Assembly (NCBI RefSeq): GCF_003854275.1
Contig: NZ_QTQP01000024.1
Location: 1 to 64,000 of the forward strand
Length of the DNA stretch: 64,000 bases
Reading direction: 5' to 3'
Source: Burkholderia sp. Bp8963
GTDB taxonomy: Bacteria > Pseudomonadota > Gammaproteobacteria > Burkholderiales > Burkholderiaceae
A model generated the notes under the pieces. The model did no database searches. It saw only the letters and a list, made by a program, of their open reading frames with translations, and had not been told where the DNA came from. Below are positions 47,256 to 57,546 of the stretch, piece by piece (positions within the stretch are counted from its first letter, which is position 1; the number at the start of each line of letters is the position of its first letter). Position numbers and translations under genes: made by a program.

Positions 47256-48904
47256 CAGGCCGCCAGCATTTCCTTCGCGTGCTTGCGCGTCGTCGCGGTG
47301 ATCTCGAGGCCGCCGAGCATTCGCGCGACTTCCTCGATGCGGCTCACCTTGTCGAGCGGGACGACCGTCGACACGGTGCCGCCGTTGTGGTCCGCCCCCT
47401 TGGCGACCTGGTAGTGCTGGTCGCCGCGCGCCGCAACCTGCGGCAGATGGGTCACGCACAGCACCTGCCGGTCGCGGCCGAGCTGATGCAGCAGGCGGCC
47501 GACCACCTCGGCAACGCCGCCGCCGATTCCCGTATCGACTTCGTCGAAGATCAGCGTCGGCGTCGGGCTCGCGGCGCTCGCAATGACCGCGAGCGCGAGG
47601 CTGATCCGCGCGAGCTCGCCGCCCGACGCGACCTTCGCGAGCGGCCGCAGCGGCACGCCCGGGTGACCGGCGACGCGGAACTCGACCTGCTCGAGCCCGT
47701 GCGGGCCGCCGTCGGCGAGCGGGACGAGCGCGACGTCGAAGCTGCCGCCCGCCATCGACAGCTCCTGCATGCCGGCCGTGACGGCCGTGCCGAGCGCCTT
47801 GGCGGCCTGCGTGCGGGCCTTCGACAGGCGCTTCGCGTCGGTGACATACGCGTCCCAGGCCTTGGCCTGCGCGGCTTCCAGTGCGCCGAGGTCGGCGGCC
47901 GCATCGAGCGCGGCCAGCTGCGCGCGCCGCGCCGCGTGCTCTTCGTGCAGCGTATCGGGCGGCAGGCGGAACTTGCGGGCGGTCGAATGCAGCGCGTCGA
48001 GACGCGTTTCGACCTGCGCGAGGCGGTCCGGGTCGAGGTCGAGACGCTGCGCGTAGTGCGACAGCGAATAGACGGCTTCCTGCAACTGGATTTCGGCCGG
48101 CTCGAGCGACGCGAGCGCATCGCCGAGCGCCGGATCGTAGTCGGCGAGGCTGCGCAGCTTCGACACGATCGCGCCGAGCTGCGCGAGCATCGCGTCGTCG
48201 GCTTCGGACAGCGCGTTGAGCGCGCCCCGCACGCCATCGATCAGGTTCGCCGAATGCGACAGGCGCTTGTGTTCGTTGCTGACCTCGTCCCACTCGCCGG
48301 GCTGCGGCGCGAGCTTGTCGAGCTCGGCGAGCTGCCACGCGAGTTTCTCGCGTTCGAGCTGCAGCTCGCGCTCGTGCGCCTTCGCCGCGTCGATCGCCTG
48401 GGTTGCGTCGCGCCACACGCGCCATGCGCGCGCGACGTTCGCGGCATCGGCGACGAGCCCCGCGTGCGTGTCGAACAGCTCACGCTGCGCGTCCGGCCGC
48501 ATCAGCAACTGGTGCGCGTGCTGGCCGTGGATGTCGACGAGCATCTCGCCGACCTCGCGCAGCTGCGCGAGCGTCGCGCTCGTGCCGTTGATGAATGCGC
48601 GCGAACGGCCGTTCGCGTCGATGACGCGCCGCAGCATCACGACGTCTTCAGTGTCGAACGCGTGCTCGTCGAGCCAGCGCGCGACGCGGTCGTGCGGCGT
48701 GAATTCGGCGGTGATGTCGGCGCGGCTGCAGCCGGCGCGCACGACGCTCGCGTCGGCGCGCTCGCCGAGGGCCAGCGCGAGCGCGTCGATCAGGATCGAT
48801 TTGCCGGCGCCGGTTTCGCCGGAAAAGACGGTAAAGCCGCTGTCGAATTCGAGGTCGAGCGCGGCGACGATGACGAAGTCGCGGATCGAGAGGTGGCGGA
48901 GCAT
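47255..48904 (-). CDS. recN: DNA repair ATPase RecN
   Basis: A 549-residue SMC-like protein for double-strand-break repair. Walker A FSGETGAGKSILIDALALAL near the N-terminus and MLRHLSIRDFVIVAALDLEF at the start are typical. A central coiled coil (LERALQ-type heptads, about 150-380) separates the halves. The C-terminal ABC signature is KVASGGELARISLALAVI, with Walker B TLIFDEVDTGIGGGVAEVV. It lies 19 bp after nadK on the same strand, the common nadK-recN arrangement. No LexA box is apparent in the gap. Confidence 0.96.
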   Translation of the reverse strand: MLRHLSIRDFVIVAALDLEFDSGFTVFSGETGAGKSILIDALALALGERADASVVRAGCSRADITAEFTPHDRVARWLDEHAFDTEDVVMLRRVIDANGRSRAFINGTSATLAQLREVGEMLVDIHGQHAHQLLMRPDAQRELFDTHAGLVADAANVARAWRVWRDATQAIDAAKAHERELQLEREKLAWQLAELDKLAPQPGEWDEVSNEHKRLSHSANLIDGVRGALNALSEADDAMLAQLGAIVSKLRSLADYDPALGDALASLEPAEIQLQEAVYSLSHYAQRLDLDPDRLAQVETRLDALHSTARKFRLPPDTLHEEHAARRAQLAALDAAADLGALEAAQAKAWDAYVTDAKRLSKARTQAAKALGTAVTAGMQELSMAGGSFDVALVPLADGGPHGLEQVEFRVAGHPGVPLRPLAKVASGGELARISLALAVIASAASPTPTLIFDEVDTGIGGGVAEVVGRLLHQLGRDRQVLCVTHLPQVAARGDQHYQVAKGADHNGGTVSTVVPLDKVSRIEEVARMLGGLEITATTRKHAKEMLAA

Positions 48905-48923
48905 GGTATCGGGCGGTTGTGCG

Positions 48924-49832
48924 TCAGGACGCCGTGTCGTCGTCTTCTTCGGTCGATGCGTGTTCGTTCCAGTGCAGCTTCTTGCGCAGCGTCGCGTAAT
49001 AGCTGTAGCCGATCGGGTGCAGGAACGGCACCGTGTGCTTCGAGCGGCGCACCTCGATCGTGTCGTTCAGCTCGAGCGCGGTGAACGACTGCATGTCGAA
49101 GTTCACGTTGACGTCGCGGCCGCTGACGATCTGGATCGCAATCTTCGTGTCGTCCGGCAGCACGATCGGCCGGTTCGACAGCGCGTGCGGCGCGATCGGC
49201 ACGAGCACGATGCCCTGGAGCTGCGGGTGCAGGATCGGCCCCGCCGACGACAGCGCATACGCGGTCGAGCCGGTCGGCGTCGCGACGATCAGGCCGTCCG
49301 AGCGCTGGTTGTACATGAACCGGCCGTCGACCGACGCGCGCAGCTCGACCATCCCGGAGACGCCGCTGCGGTTCACGACGACGTCGTTGAACGCGAGCGC
49401 GTGGTAGATCGGCTCGCCGTCGCGGACGATCCGCGCCTCGAGCAGCGACCGTTCCTCGCGTTCGAACTTGCCGGCCAGCATCACGGGGACGCGCGCCTGC
49501 ATGTCGGCCGCCGCGATATCCGTGATGAAGCCGAGCCGCCCGTGGTTGATCCCGATCAGCGGCGTCTTGTACGGCGCGAGCTGCCGGCCGATGCCGAGCA
49601 TCGTGCCGTCGCCGCCGAGCACGACCGCCACATCGGCGCGTGCCCCGATTTCGGCCGGGGTGAGCGCCGGGTAGCCGGCGATGCCGATCTCGCGCGCAGT
49701 GTCGGCTTCGAATACGACCTCGAAACCCTGCTTCGCGATACAGGCGGCCAGCGTCGCGAGCGGCTCGGCGATGCCGGGCGTGTTGCTCCGGCCGACGAGC
49801 GCGACAGTATGGAACTGATTACCGGTTTTCAT
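48924..49832 (-). CDS. nadK: NAD kinase
   Basis: A 302-residue ATP-NAD kinase that makes NADP. Start [20 protein letters not shown] at 49832. Motifs: [20 protein letters not shown] (GGDG), [23 protein letters not shown], and [20 protein letters not shown]. The acidic tail [10 protein letters not shown] is likely disordered. It is divergent from hrcA; the 127-bp gap must contain both promoters. TAAAAT at about 49946-49951 could be the hrcA -10 box. Confidence 0.96.
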   Translation of the reverse strand: MKTGNQFHTVALVGRSNTPGIAEPLATLAACIAKQGFEVVFEADTAREIGIAGYPALTPAEIGARADVAVVLGGDGTMLGIGRQLAPYKTPLIGINHGRLGFITDIAAADMQARVPVMLAGKFEREERSLLEARIVRDGEPIYHALAFNDVVVNRSGVSGMVELRASVDGRFMYNQRSDGLIVATPTGSTAYALSSAGPILHPQLQGIVLVPIAPHALSNRPIVLPDDTKIAIQIVSGRDVNVNFDMQSFTALELNDTIEVRRSKHTVPFLHPIGYSYYATLRKKLHWNEHASTEEDDDTAS

Positions 49833-49959
49833 GGCGGCATTACACCATAGCTCGTTGACGAAAAGAACCGTTTGCGGCCGCGGGCGCCGCGTCCGGCCCG
49901 TTTGCTTGGCCGGCGCGGCCACTCGCCGCAGTCGCGCGGTTGCGCTAAAATTTTCCACC

Positions 49960-50982
49960 ATGCTAGATCCTCGCGCACGAACCCTCCTGAAAACCCTGAT
50001 CGAACGGTATATCGCCGACGGTCAGCCGGTCGGATCGCGCACGTTGTCCCGTTATTCCGGGCTCGAGCTGAGCCCGGCGACGATCCGCAACGTGATGTCC
50101 GACCTGGAGGAGCTCGGCCTCGTCTCGAGCCCGCACACGTCGGCTGGCCGCGTGCCGACGCCGCGCGGCTATCGGCTGTTCGTCGACACGATGCTGACGG
50201 TCGACGCGCCGATCGACGCCGACGCGGTCACCCGCCAGGTGCAGACCACGCTGCAGGCCGGCGAGCCTCAGCAGAGGGTGGTCGCGGCCGCGGCGAGCGT
50301 GCTGTCGAACCTGTCGCAGTTCGCCGGCGTCGTGCTGACGCCGCGCCGCAGCCACGTGTTCAAGCAGATCGAGTTCATGCGCCTGTCTGACAAGCGCATC
50401 CTGCTGATCATCGTCACCCCCGAGGGTGACGTGCAGAACCGGATGCTCGCGACCCCGCGCGACTATTCGCCGTCGCAGCTGACCGAGGCATCGAACTACA
50501 TCAACGCGCATTTCGCCGGACTGTCGTTCGACGAGGTGCGCCGCCGCCTGCGCGACGAGATCGACCAGCTGCGCGGCGACATGACCGCGCTGATGCACGC
50601 GGCCGTGACCGCGAGCACCGAGGTGCCGGACACCGAAGACACCGTGCTGATCTCCGGGGAGCGCAACCTGCTCGAGGTCGCGGACCTGTCGTCCGACATG
50701 GCGCGGCTGCGCAAGCTGTTCGACGTGTTCGACCACAAGACCGGCCTCCTGCAATTGCTCGACGTGTCGAGCCACGCCCAGGGCGTGCAGATCTTCATCG
50801 GCGGCGAATCGACGCTCGTGCCGATCGAGGAAATGAGCGTCGTCACCGCGCCTTACGAGGTGAACGGCAAGATTGTCGGCACGCTTGGCGTGATCGGTCC
50901 GACCCGCATGGCGTACAACCGGGTGATCCCGATCGTCGACATCACCGCGCGGCTGCTGTCGCTCACGCTCAGCCAGCAATAA
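49960..50982 (+). CDS. hrcA: Heat-inducible transcription repressor HrcA
   Basis: A 340-residue repressor that binds CIRCE elements (TTAGCACTC-N9-GAGTGCTAA) and is kept active by GroEL. The N-terminal winged helix is [20 protein letters not shown] then [20 protein letters not shown] and [18 protein letters not shown]. The remainder is the usual dimerisation and inserted domain, ending in [21 protein letters not shown] found no CIRCE in this window, including upstream of grpE and dnaK, so its target operon is probably elsewhere (groESL). Confidence 0.95.
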   Translation: MLDPRARTLLKTLIERYIADGQPVGSRTLSRYSGLELSPATIRNVMSDLEELGLVSSPHTSAGRVPTPRGYRLFVDTMLTVDAPIDADAVTRQVQTTLQAGEPQQRVVAAAASVLSNLSQFAGVVLTPRRSHVFKQIEFMRLSDKRILLIIVTPEGDVQNRMLATPRDYSPSQLTEASNYINAHFAGLSFDEVRRRLRDEIDQLRGDMTALMHAAVTASTEVPDTEDTVLISGERNLLEVADLSSDMARLRKLFDVFDHKTGLLQLLDVSSHAQGVQIFIGGESTLVPIEEMSVVTAPYEVNGKIVGTLGVIGPTRMAYNRVIPIVDITARLLSLTLSQQ

Positions 50983-51091
50983 CCAGCCTTGACCAGCCTT
51001 AAGCGGCAAAGGCCCGTCCCACCATCGTGCCGCGGCGCGCCGCGCGCCGCAATCGGCCGAACGGCCAGTCACCCCGTTCAAGACGGCCCGC

Positions 51092-51097
51092 TATAAT
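51092..51097 (+). promoter_or_regulatory. -10 box of a putative hemH promoter
   Basis: A perfect TATAAT 41 bp before the hemH ATG. The -35 region at the right distance is poor (TCACCC-like), so the promoter may need an activator or be moderate in strength. Confidence 0.55.
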
Positions 51098-51137
51098 TGA
51101 AAGCCGTCCGGTTCCGTGCCCCGAGCACGTACTTTTT

Positions 51138-52202
51138 ATGCGCTTCGATCTTGAGCCGCCATCGAGCGTCGCGGCCGCCCATCGCATCGCGGTGCTGCTG
51201 ATCAATCTCGGCACGCCTGACGCACCGACGCCGCGCGCGGTCCGGCGCTATCTCGCCGAATTCCTGTCCGATCCCCGCGTCGTCGAAATCCCGCAGGCGA
51301 TCTGGCAGGTTCTGCTGCGCACGCTCATCCTGCCGCTGCGCGGCCGCGCGTCCGCGAAAAAGTACGCGGCCGTCTGGATGCCCGAGGGCTCGCCGCTGCG
51401 CGTGCACACCGAGCGCCAGGTCGAAGGCGTGCGGCACCTGCTCGCGTCGAACAGCTATCACGTGCTCGTCGACTACGCGATGCGCTACGGCAGCCCGAAC
51501 CTCCCGCAGGTGCTCACGCAGTTGAAGCGCGCGGGCGTCGAGCGGGTGCTGCTGATGCCGATGTATCCGCAATACTCGGCATCGACGACCGCGACGGCGT
51601 TCGACGCCGCCTTCGACGCGCTCGCGCGCATGCGCAACCAGCCGGAAATCCGCACGGTGCGCCATTACGCGGACCATCCGGCGTATATCCACGCGCTCGC
51701 CGAGCAGGTGCGCCAGTATTGGGCGCAGCATGGCCGGCCCGATTTCGCGGCCGGCGACAAGCTCGTGCTGAGCTTCCACGGCGTGCCGAAGCGCACGCTC
51801 GACCTCGGCGATCCCTATCACGATCAGTGCCAGCAGACGGCCGCGCTCCTGATGACGGCACTCGGGCTGTCGACGATCGAGTGCCGCGTGACCTTCCAGT
51901 CGCGTTTCGGCAAGGCCGAATGGCTGCAGCCGTACACCGCGCCGACGCTGCGCGAGCTCGGCGAGGCCGGCGTGCGGCGCGCGGACGTGTTCTGTCCGGG
52001 CTTTACGGCCGACTGTCTCGAGACGATCGAGGAAATCGGGATGGAGGTGCGCGACGAATTCATCGCCGGCGGCGGCAAGGCGTTCCATCGCATTCCGTGC
52101 CTGAACGGCGCGCATGCATGGATCGGCGCGCTGGGCGAGATCGTCGCGGAAAATCTGCAGGGCTGGCCGGTCAAGGCGGCGCAGCCGGAAACGGTAGGCT
52201 GA
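51138..52202 (+). CDS. hemH: Ferrochelatase
   Basis: A 354-residue enzyme inserting iron into protoporphyrin IX, the last haem step. Start [20 protein letters not shown] at 51138. Family signatures: [62 protein letters not shown] with the metal-site histidine, [17 protein letters not shown], and [15 protein letters not shown]. It is followed 4 bp later by hslR, with which it is probably co-transcribed. Confidence 0.96.
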   Translation: MRFDLEPPSSVAAAHRIAVLLINLGTPDAPTPRAVRRYLAEFLSDPRVVEIPQAIWQVLLRTLILPLRGRASAKKYAAVWMPEGSPLRVHTERQVEGVRHLLASNSYHVLVDYAMRYGSPNLPQVLTQLKRAGVERVLLMPMYPQYSASTTATAFDAAFDALARMRNQPEIRTVRHYADHPAYIHALAEQVRQYWAQHGRPDFAAGDKLVLSFHGVPKRTLDLGDPYHDQCQQTAALLMTALGLSTIECRVTFQSRFGKAEWLQPYTAPTLRELGEAGVRRADVFCPGFTADCLETIEEIGMEVRDEFIAGGGKAFHRIPCLNGAHAWIGALGEIVAENLQGWPVKAAQPETVG

Positions 52203-52206
52203 AGCG

Positions 52207-52614
52207 ATGAATTACAGGATTTCCACCGAACCGGGCGCGAAGCTGCGCATCGACAAGTGGCTGTGGGCCGCACGGTTCTTCAAGACGCGCTCGCTCGCGG
52301 CCGACGCGGTCGAAAAGGGCCGGGTCCGGATCGGCGGCGCGCCGGTGAAGCCGGCCAAGGAAGTGCGGGTCGGCGACGAGGTCGAGATTGCGATCGAGGG
52401 CATCGTCTGGCACATTGCCGTGCTGGGCGTATGCGACGTGCGCGGGCCGGCGAGCGTCGCGCAGACCCTTTATGTGGAGACGGAAACCAGCCGGGCCGCG
52501 CGGCTCGCCGAGCAGGAGCGGCGCCGGACGTACCGCGAGCCGGCTGCCGAACTGCACGGCCGGCCGACGAAACGCGACCGCCGCATCATCGACAGATTTT
52601 CTGGTGGGGACTGA
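52207..52614 (+). CDS. hslR: Heat-shock RNA-binding protein Hsp15 (S4 domain)
   Basis: A 135-residue S4-domain protein. The S4 core is LRIDKWLWAARFFKTRSLAA then AVEKGRVRIGGAPVKPAKEV and VGDEVEIAIEGIVWHIAVLG. The C-terminal tail is basic (KRDRRIIDRF). Hsp15 recycles stalled 50S subunits that carry nascent chains after heat shock. It is coupled to hemH and lies near grpE-dnaK-dnaJ. Its 3' end overlaps a convergent small ORF by 29 bp. Confidence 0.93.
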   Translation: MNYRISTEPGAKLRIDKWLWAARFFKTRSLAADAVEKGRVRIGGAPVKPAKEVRVGDEVEIAIEGIVWHIAVLGVCDVRGPASVAQTLYVETETSRAARLAEQERRRTYREPAAELHGRPTKRDRRIIDRFSGGD

Positions 52615-52747
52615 ACATCTGGTCAAGCGTCGCCTGCACGCTTCCGTATTCGGTCGTGCGGTCGGTGACCGCCCCGGACAGGCAGATGGTGGTGGTGCCG
52701 GCAATGAGTACCAGCGCGACCACCGATATGGCAAAGGTCAGTTTCAC
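52586..52747 (-). CDS. Small hypothetical membrane or exported protein, 53 residues
   Basis: A 53-residue frame on the minus strand, start GTG at 52747 with purine-rich GAGGGGAG four bases upstream. The N-terminus KLTFAISVVALVLIAGTTTI is a strong hydrophobic segment like a signal peptide or anchor; the rest is polar (SGAVTDRTTEYGSVQATLDQ). G and C dominate third positions as in real genes here. The 486-bp gap 52615-53100 is otherwise without a gene apart from the grpE promoter. Not recognised. Its last 29 bp overlap the convergent hslR end. Confidence 0.5.
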   Translation of the reverse strand: MKLTFAISVVALVLIAGTTTICLSGAVTDRTTEYGSVQATLDQMFSPHQKICR

Positions 52748-52991
52748 GGTACTCCCCTCGAGAAGACGGGTGAAAACGGCGCCAGGTGGATGTCAGGCGG
52801 CGGACAGTTCAGGGTAAACGAGCTTCACCGACGCCTGAGATGCAGTGTAGTGCAGCCCCCGGAGGCCAGCCAGTACTTGCCAGGTAAGCGTTGTTACAGG
52901 CCGTTTCGCCCGATTGGCGGGGCGTGCGGGCGGTGCACCGGCAGGCGGCGCGGTTGTTTCGCGGCGATGGCGAATCCACGCGAATAACCCT

Positions 52992-53019
52992 CTTGAAAAT
53001 GCTGTTTTCGCTCCTATCT
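52992..53019 (+). promoter_or_regulatory. Sigma-32 heat-shock promoter of grpE
   Basis: CTTGAAA (52992-52998) matches the sigma-32 -35 consensus exactly. After one A and a 13-bp spacer lies TCCTATCT (53012-53019), similar to the -10 consensus CCCCATNT. It is 81 bp upstream of the grpE ATG. Confidence 0.8.
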
Positions 53020-53100
53020 GCACCACGAATGAGCGGTGCCGCCGGGCTTTCGTCCGACGGTTGCCGATTTGGCTTCAACCTCTAATCGACTTTCAGCGAC

Positions 53101-53646
53101 ATGGAAAACACGCAAGAGAACCCGGCTACCCAATCGGCCGAAGACAACGGTAGCGAGACGCAGGCAGCGCAAGGCGCCGCGCCGGCAGCCGTCGCCGCCG
53201 AAGCGGCGCTCGCCGAGGCTCAAGCCAAGGTCGCCGAGCTGCAGGAAAGCTTCCTGCGGGCGAAGGCCGAAACCGAGAACGTGCGCCGCCGTGCGCAGGA
53301 CGACGTCGCAAAGGCGCACAAGTTCGCGATCGAAAGCTTCGCCGAGCATCTGCTGCCGGTGCTGGACAGCCTTGAGGCGGCGGTCGGCGACACCTCCGGC
53401 GATCTCGCGAAGGTGCGCGAAGGCGTCGAGCTGACGCTGCGCCAGCTGACGAACGCGCTCGAGAAGGGCCGCGTCGTCGCGATCAACCCGGTCGGCGAGA
53501 AATTCGATCCGCATCAGCACCAGGCGATCTCGATGGTGCCGGCCGACCAGGAACCGAACACGGTGGTCGCCGTGCTGCAGAAGGGCTACACGATTGCCGA
53601 CCGCGTGCTGCGTCCGGCGCTCGTGACGGTCGCGCAACCGAAGTAA
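53101..53646 (+). CDS. grpE: Nucleotide exchange factor GrpE
   Basis: A 181-residue cochaperone that releases ADP from DnaK. The N-terminal 40 residues are low-complexity ([16 protein letters not shown]), followed by a long dimerising helix ([20 protein letters not shown]). The C-terminal beta domain has [20 protein letters not shown] and [20 protein letters not shown], the family signature. Starts [15 protein letters not shown]. Driven by a visible sigma-32 promoter. A thioredoxin-fold gene follows 10 bp later and dnaK after that. Confidence 0.96.
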   Translation: MENTQENPATQSAEDNGSETQAAQGAAPAAVAAEAALAEAQAKVAELQESFLRAKAETENVRRRAQDDVAKAHKFAIESFAEHLLPVLDSLEAAVGDTSGDLAKVREGVELTLRQLTNALEKGRVVAINPVGEKFDPHQHQAISMVPADQEPNTVVAVLQKGYTIADRVLRPALVTVAQPK

Positions 53647-53656
53647 GGCCGCTGCA

Positions 53657-54058
53657 ATGGCCGTCGCCGGCGTCGATCCGGCCGCATTTGACGCGTTCGG
53701 CATGCAGGCGCTGTCGGCCGACACGTTCGACGCCGGTCTCGCGAGCGCGGGCGACGCGCTCGCCGTCGTGTTCTTCTGGGGCGTCGACTGCTTTAACTGC
53801 GAAATGGCGAAGAAGGCGATGCTCGCCCAGCCGGATGCGATCCGCGCGCTCGAGCTGAAGTGGTTCCATATCAACGTGTATGAACACCACGCGCTGGGGC
53901 GCCGCTTCGGGCTGCACGGCGTGCCGACATGGTTCTTCTTCCATCGCGGCAAGCGGCTTGGCCGGGCGACCGGCTGGCACGGCCTCGCGCAGTTCCAGGC
54001 GGCCGTGGCGGCCGCGCGGGCGAAGATCGTGGCGATCGGCGACCCGGCGGTCGATTGA
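53657..54058 (+). CDS. Thioredoxin-fold protein with CFNC motif
   Basis: A 133-residue cytoplasmic thioredoxin-like protein (no signal peptide). The redox motif is FFWGVDCFNCEMAKKAM with Cys45 and Cys48 (CFNC in place of CGPC). The cis-proline region is FGLHGVPTWFFFHRGKRLG. The protein begins 10 bp after grpE, so it belongs to the grpE heat-shock transcript, upstream of the separate dnaK promoter. Its partner is unknown; a role in keeping thiols reduced during heat stress is inferred from position only. Confidence 0.85.
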   Translation: MAVAGVDPAAFDAFGMQALSADTFDAGLASAGDALAVVFFWGVDCFNCEMAKKAMLAQPDAIRALELKWFHINVYEHHALGRRFGLHGVPTWFFFHRGKRLGRATGWHGLAQFQAAVAAARAKIVAIGDPAVD

Positions 54059-54089
54059 AAAAATTTAATAGCCGCATCGCTTGTCGGGT

Positions 54090-54117
54090 CTTGAAAACGG
54101 TGCGGCCGGACGCATTT
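54090..54117 (+). promoter_or_regulatory. Sigma-32 heat-shock promoter of dnaK
   Basis: CTTGAAA (54090-54096), a 13-bp spacer, then ACGCATTT (54110-54117), close to the sigma-32 -10 consensus CCCCATNT. It is about 87 bp upstream of the dnaK ATG and has the same architecture as the grpE promoter. Confidence 0.78.
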
Positions 54118-54204
54118 CGGGAACAGAGTTGAATTCGGCGCGCGAAACGGCCGCAAAATGGCGGGTTTCGCGCAGCAATCAAGGATTTCTGGAGATTAGG
54201 AAAA

Positions 54205-56154
54205 ATGGGAAAGATCATCGGTATTGACCTCGGCACCACGAACTCGTGCGTCGCGATCATGGAAGGCAACCAGGTCAAGGTCATCGAGAACTCGGAAGGC
54301 GCCCGTACGACGCCGTCGATCATTGCCTACATGGACGACAACGAAGTGCTCGTTGGCGCGCCCGCCAAGCGTCAGTCGGTGACGAACCCGAAGAACACGC
54401 TGTTCGCGGTCAAGCGCCTGATCGGCCGCCGCTTCGAAGAGAAGGAAGTGCAGAAGGACATCGGCCTGATGCCGTACTCGATCATCAAGGCGGACAACGG
54501 CGACGCATGGGTTCAAGCGCACGGCGAGAAGCTCGCGCCGCCGCAAGTGTCGGCCGAAGTGCTGCGCAAGATGAAGAAGACGGCCGAAGACTACCTCGGC
54601 GAGCCGGTCACGGAAGCCGTGATCACGGTGCCGGCCTACTTCAACGACAGCCAGCGTCAGGCAACCAAGGATGCGGGCCGCATCGCGGGCCTCGAAGTCA
54701 AGCGGATCATCAACGAGCCGACCGCAGCCGCGCTCGCGTTCGGCCTCGACAAGGCCGAGAAGGGCGACCGCAAGATCGCCGTGTATGACCTCGGCGGCGG
54801 CACGTTCGACGTGTCGATCATCGAGATCGCGGACGTCGACGGCGAAATGCAGTTCGAAGTGCTGTCGACCAACGGCGACACGTTCCTCGGCGGCGAGGAC
54901 TTCGACCAGCGCATCATCGATTACATCATCGGCGAGTTCAAGAAGGAGCAGGGCGTCGACCTGTCGAAGGACGTGCTCGCGCTGCAGCGCCTGAAGGAAG
55001 CCGCTGAAAAGGCGAAGATCGAGCTGTCGTCGAGCCAGCAGACCGAAATCAACCTGCCGTACATCACGGCCGACGCATCGGGTCCGAAGCACCTGAACCT
55101 GAAGATCACCCGCGCGAAGCTGGAAGCGCTGGTCGAGGATCTGGTCGAGCGCACGATCGAGCCGTGCCGTATCGCGATCAAGGATGCGGGCGTCAAGGTG
55201 TCGGACATCGACGACGTGATCCTGGTCGGCGGCCAGACGCGCATGCCGAAGGTGCTGGAGAAGGTGAAGGAATTCTTCGGCAAGGATCCGCGCCGTGACG
55301 TGAACCCGGACGAAGCCGTCGCAGTCGGCGCGGCGATCCAGGGCCAGGTGCTGTCGGGCGACCGCAAGGACGTGCTGCTGCTCGACGTGACCCCGCTGTC
55401 GCTCGGCATCGAGACGCTCGGCGGCGTGATGACGAAGATGATCAACAAGAACACGACGATCCCGACGAAGCACGCGCAGGTGTACTCGACCGCGGACGAC
55501 AACCAGGGCGCCGTGACGATCAAGGTGTTCCAGGGCGAGCGCGAAATGGCGGCCGGCAACAAGCTGCTCGGCGAGTTCAACCTGGAAGGCATCCCGCCGG
55601 CACCGCGCGGCGTGCCGCAGATCGAAGTGACCTTCGACATCGACGCGAACGGCATCCTGCACGTCGGCGCGAAGGACAAGGCGACCGGCAAGGAAAACAA
55701 GATCACGATCAAGGCCAACTCGGGCCTGTCCGAGTCGGAAATCGACCAGATGATCAAGGACGCGGAAGCGAACGCGGCGGAAGACCACAAGCTGCGTGAG
55801 CTGGCCGATTCGCGCAACCAGGGCGACGCGCTCGTGCACAGCACGAAGAAGGCGCTGACCGAGTATGGCGACAAGCTGGACGCGGGCGAGAAGGAGAAGA
55901 TCGAGGCCGCGCTGAAGGAGCTCGAGGAAGTCCTGAAGAGCACCGCGAGCGACAAGGCCGCGATCGATGCGAAGGTCGAAGCCGTGGCGACGGCCTCGCA
56001 GAAGCTCGGCGAGAAGATGTACGCGGACATGCAGGCCCAGCAGGCCGGCGCGGCCGGTGCGGCGGGCGCAGCGGAAGGCGCGGCCCACGCCGGTGCGCAG
56101 CAGGCTGCGGACGACGTCGTCGACGCCGAGTTCAAGGAAGTGAAGAAGGACTGA
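54205..56154 (+). CDS. dnaK: Chaperone DnaK (Hsp70)
   Basis: A 649-residue Hsp70. The ATPase domain shows [16 protein letters not shown] at the N-terminus, [20 protein letters not shown] and [20 protein letters not shown]. The substrate domain begins about residue 390 ([20 protein letters not shown]), and the lid ends in a Gly/Ala-rich tail with the final [12 protein letters not shown] terminus. Start [10 protein letters not shown] with GGAG upstream. It works with GrpE and DnaJ from the neighbouring genes; own sigma-32 promoter at 54090-54117. Confidence 0.98.
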   Translation: MGKIIGIDLGTTNSCVAIMEGNQVKVIENSEGARTTPSIIAYMDDNEVLVGAPAKRQSVTNPKNTLFAVKRLIGRRFEEKEVQKDIGLMPYSIIKADNGDAWVQAHGEKLAPPQVSAEVLRKMKKTAEDYLGEPVTEAVITVPAYFNDSQRQATKDAGRIAGLEVKRIINEPTAAALAFGLDKAEKGDRKIAVYDLGGGTFDVSIIEIADVDGEMQFEVLSTNGDTFLGGEDFDQRIIDYIIGEFKKEQGVDLSKDVLALQRLKEAAEKAKIELSSSQQTEINLPYITADASGPKHLNLKITRAKLEALVEDLVERTIEPCRIAIKDAGVKVSDIDDVILVGGQTRMPKVLEKVKEFFGKDPRRDVNPDEAVAVGAAIQGQVLSGDRKDVLLLDVTPLSLGIETLGGVMTKMINKNTTIPTKHAQVYSTADDNQGAVTIKVFQGEREMAAGNKLLGEFNLEGIPPAPRGVPQIEVTFDIDANGILHVGAKDKATGKENKITIKANSGLSESEIDQMIKDAEANAAEDHKLRELADSRNQGDALVHSTKKALTEYGDKLDAGEKEKIEAALKELEEVLKSTASDKAAIDAKVEAVATASQKLGEKMYADMQAQQAGAAGAAGAAEGAAHAGAQQAADDVVDAEFKEVKKD

Positions 56155-56177
56155 GCCGGGTTGCAACAGCACCGCAC

Positions 56178-56200
56178 GCCGCGCGCGAGCCGCGCGCGGC
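56178..56200 (+). other. Perfect GC-only hairpin between dnaK and dnaJ
   Basis: GCCGCGCGCG-AGC-CGCGCGCGGC, a perfect 10-bp stem, 24 bp after the dnaK stop in the 254-bp gap to dnaJ. T-rich sequence begins about 15 bases later. It could lower read-through from dnaK to dnaJ or protect the dnaK mRNA end. No separate sigma-32 promoter for dnaJ is visible in this gap. Confidence 0.5.
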
Positions 56201-56408
56201 ACGGCTGAAGCGGTCTGTCTTTCCTTCCGGATGGCCGGATCGACTCTACGCCTGGCGGGCTTCGCGGCCCTCCGGGCACATTTGTTTTTTGGCGGGCGCT
56301 GCGCACGCCGTCCCCGGACGGCGCGCCGCAACGCCAGACGAGTCGCGAGACTTTACTGCAGGCGAAAGGAGCCGTTGCGTGCATCAGGCGTGACGGCAGT
56401 GAATCGAT

Positions 56409-57542
56409 ATGGCGAAACGGGATTACTACGAGGTTCTGGGCGTCGCGAAGAACGCGAGCGACGACGAAATCAAGAAGGCATATCGCAAGCTTGCGATGAA
56501 GTATCACCCTGACCGCAATCCGGACAACAAGGATGCGGAAGAGCATTTCAAGGAGGCGAAGGAAGCCTACGAAATGCTGTCGGACGGCCAGAAGCGCGCG
56601 GCGTACGACCAGTACGGCCACGCGGGCGTCGATCCGAACATGGGCGGTGCGGGTGCACAGGGCTTCGGCGGTTTTGCCGATGCGTTCGGCGACATCTTCG
56701 GCGACATCTTCGGCCAGGCGGCGGCGGGTGGCCGCGGCGGCCGGGGCGGTCCGCAGGTGTATCGCGGCGCGGACCTGCGTTACAGCATGGAAATCACGCT
56801 CGAGCAGGCCGCGCACGGCTACGACACGCAGATTCGCGTGCCGAGCTGGGTGTCGTGCGAGATCTGCCACGGTTCGGGCGCGAAGCCGGGCACCAAGCCC
56901 GAGACCTGCCCGACCTGTCACGGCCAGGGCACGGTGCGGATGTCGCAGGGCTTCTTCAGCATCCAGCAGACCTGCCCGAAGTGTCACGGCAGCGGCACCT
57001 ACATTCCCGAGCCGTGCGCGCACTGCCACGGGTCGGGCAAGGTGAAGGAAACCAAGACGCTCGAAGTGAAGATCCCGGCCGGGATCGACGACGGCATGCG
57101 GATCCGTTCGGCCGGCAACGGCGAGCCGGGCATCAACGGCGGGCCGCCGGGCGACCTGTACGTCGAGATCCACATCAAGCCGCACGCGGTGTTCGAGCGC
57201 GACGGCGACGACCTGCATTGCCAGATGCCGATCCCGTTCACGACCGCCGCGCTCGGCGGCGAGATCGAGGTACCGACGCTGGCCGGCCGCGCGACCTTCC
57301 CGGTGCCGGAAGGCACGCAGTCGGGCAAGACGTTCCGCCTGCGCGGCAAGGGCATCAAGGGCCTGCGCGCGAGCATCGCCGGCGATCTGTACGTGCACGT
57401 GCAGGTCGAGACGCCGGTGAAGCTGACCGACCCTCAGCGCGACCTGCTCAAGCAGTTCGAGAAGTCGCTGGCAGAAGGCGGCGCGCGTCACAGCCCGCAG
57501 AGCAAGAGCTGGTTCGACCGGGTGAAGAGCTTCTTCGAGTAA
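56409..57542 (+). CDS. dnaJ: Chaperone DnaJ (Hsp40)
   Basis: A 377-residue type I Hsp40. The J domain carries HPD at residues 33-35 in [16 protein letters not shown] Gly/Phe-rich linker follows ([20 protein letters not shown]). The zinc domain has four CxxCxGxG repeats ([32 protein letters not shown]). The C-terminal substrate domain is complete. It stimulates DnaK ATPase and delivers substrates. pabB follows 4 bp later. Confidence 0.97.
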   Translation: MAKRDYYEVLGVAKNASDDEIKKAYRKLAMKYHPDRNPDNKDAEEHFKEAKEAYEMLSDGQKRAAYDQYGHAGVDPNMGGAGAQGFGGFADAFGDIFGDIFGQAAAGGRGGRGGPQVYRGADLRYSMEITLEQAAHGYDTQIRVPSWVSCEICHGSGAKPGTKPETCPTCHGQGTVRMSQGFFSIQQTCPKCHGSGTYIPEPCAHCHGSGKVKETKTLEVKIPAGIDDGMRIRSAGNGEPGINGGPPGDLYVEIHIKPHAVFERDGDDLHCQMPIPFTTAALGGEIEVPTLAGRATFPVPEGTQSGKTFRLRGKGIKGLRASIAGDLYVHVQVETPVKLTDPQRDLLKQFEKSLAEGGARHSPQSKSWFDRVKSFFE

Positions 57543-57546
57543 CGGC

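Noticed and set aside
52615..54204. CIRCE element (HrcA site) before grpE or dnaK
   Set aside because: No TTAGCACTC or GAGTGCTAA was found; the visible boxes are of the sigma-32 type.
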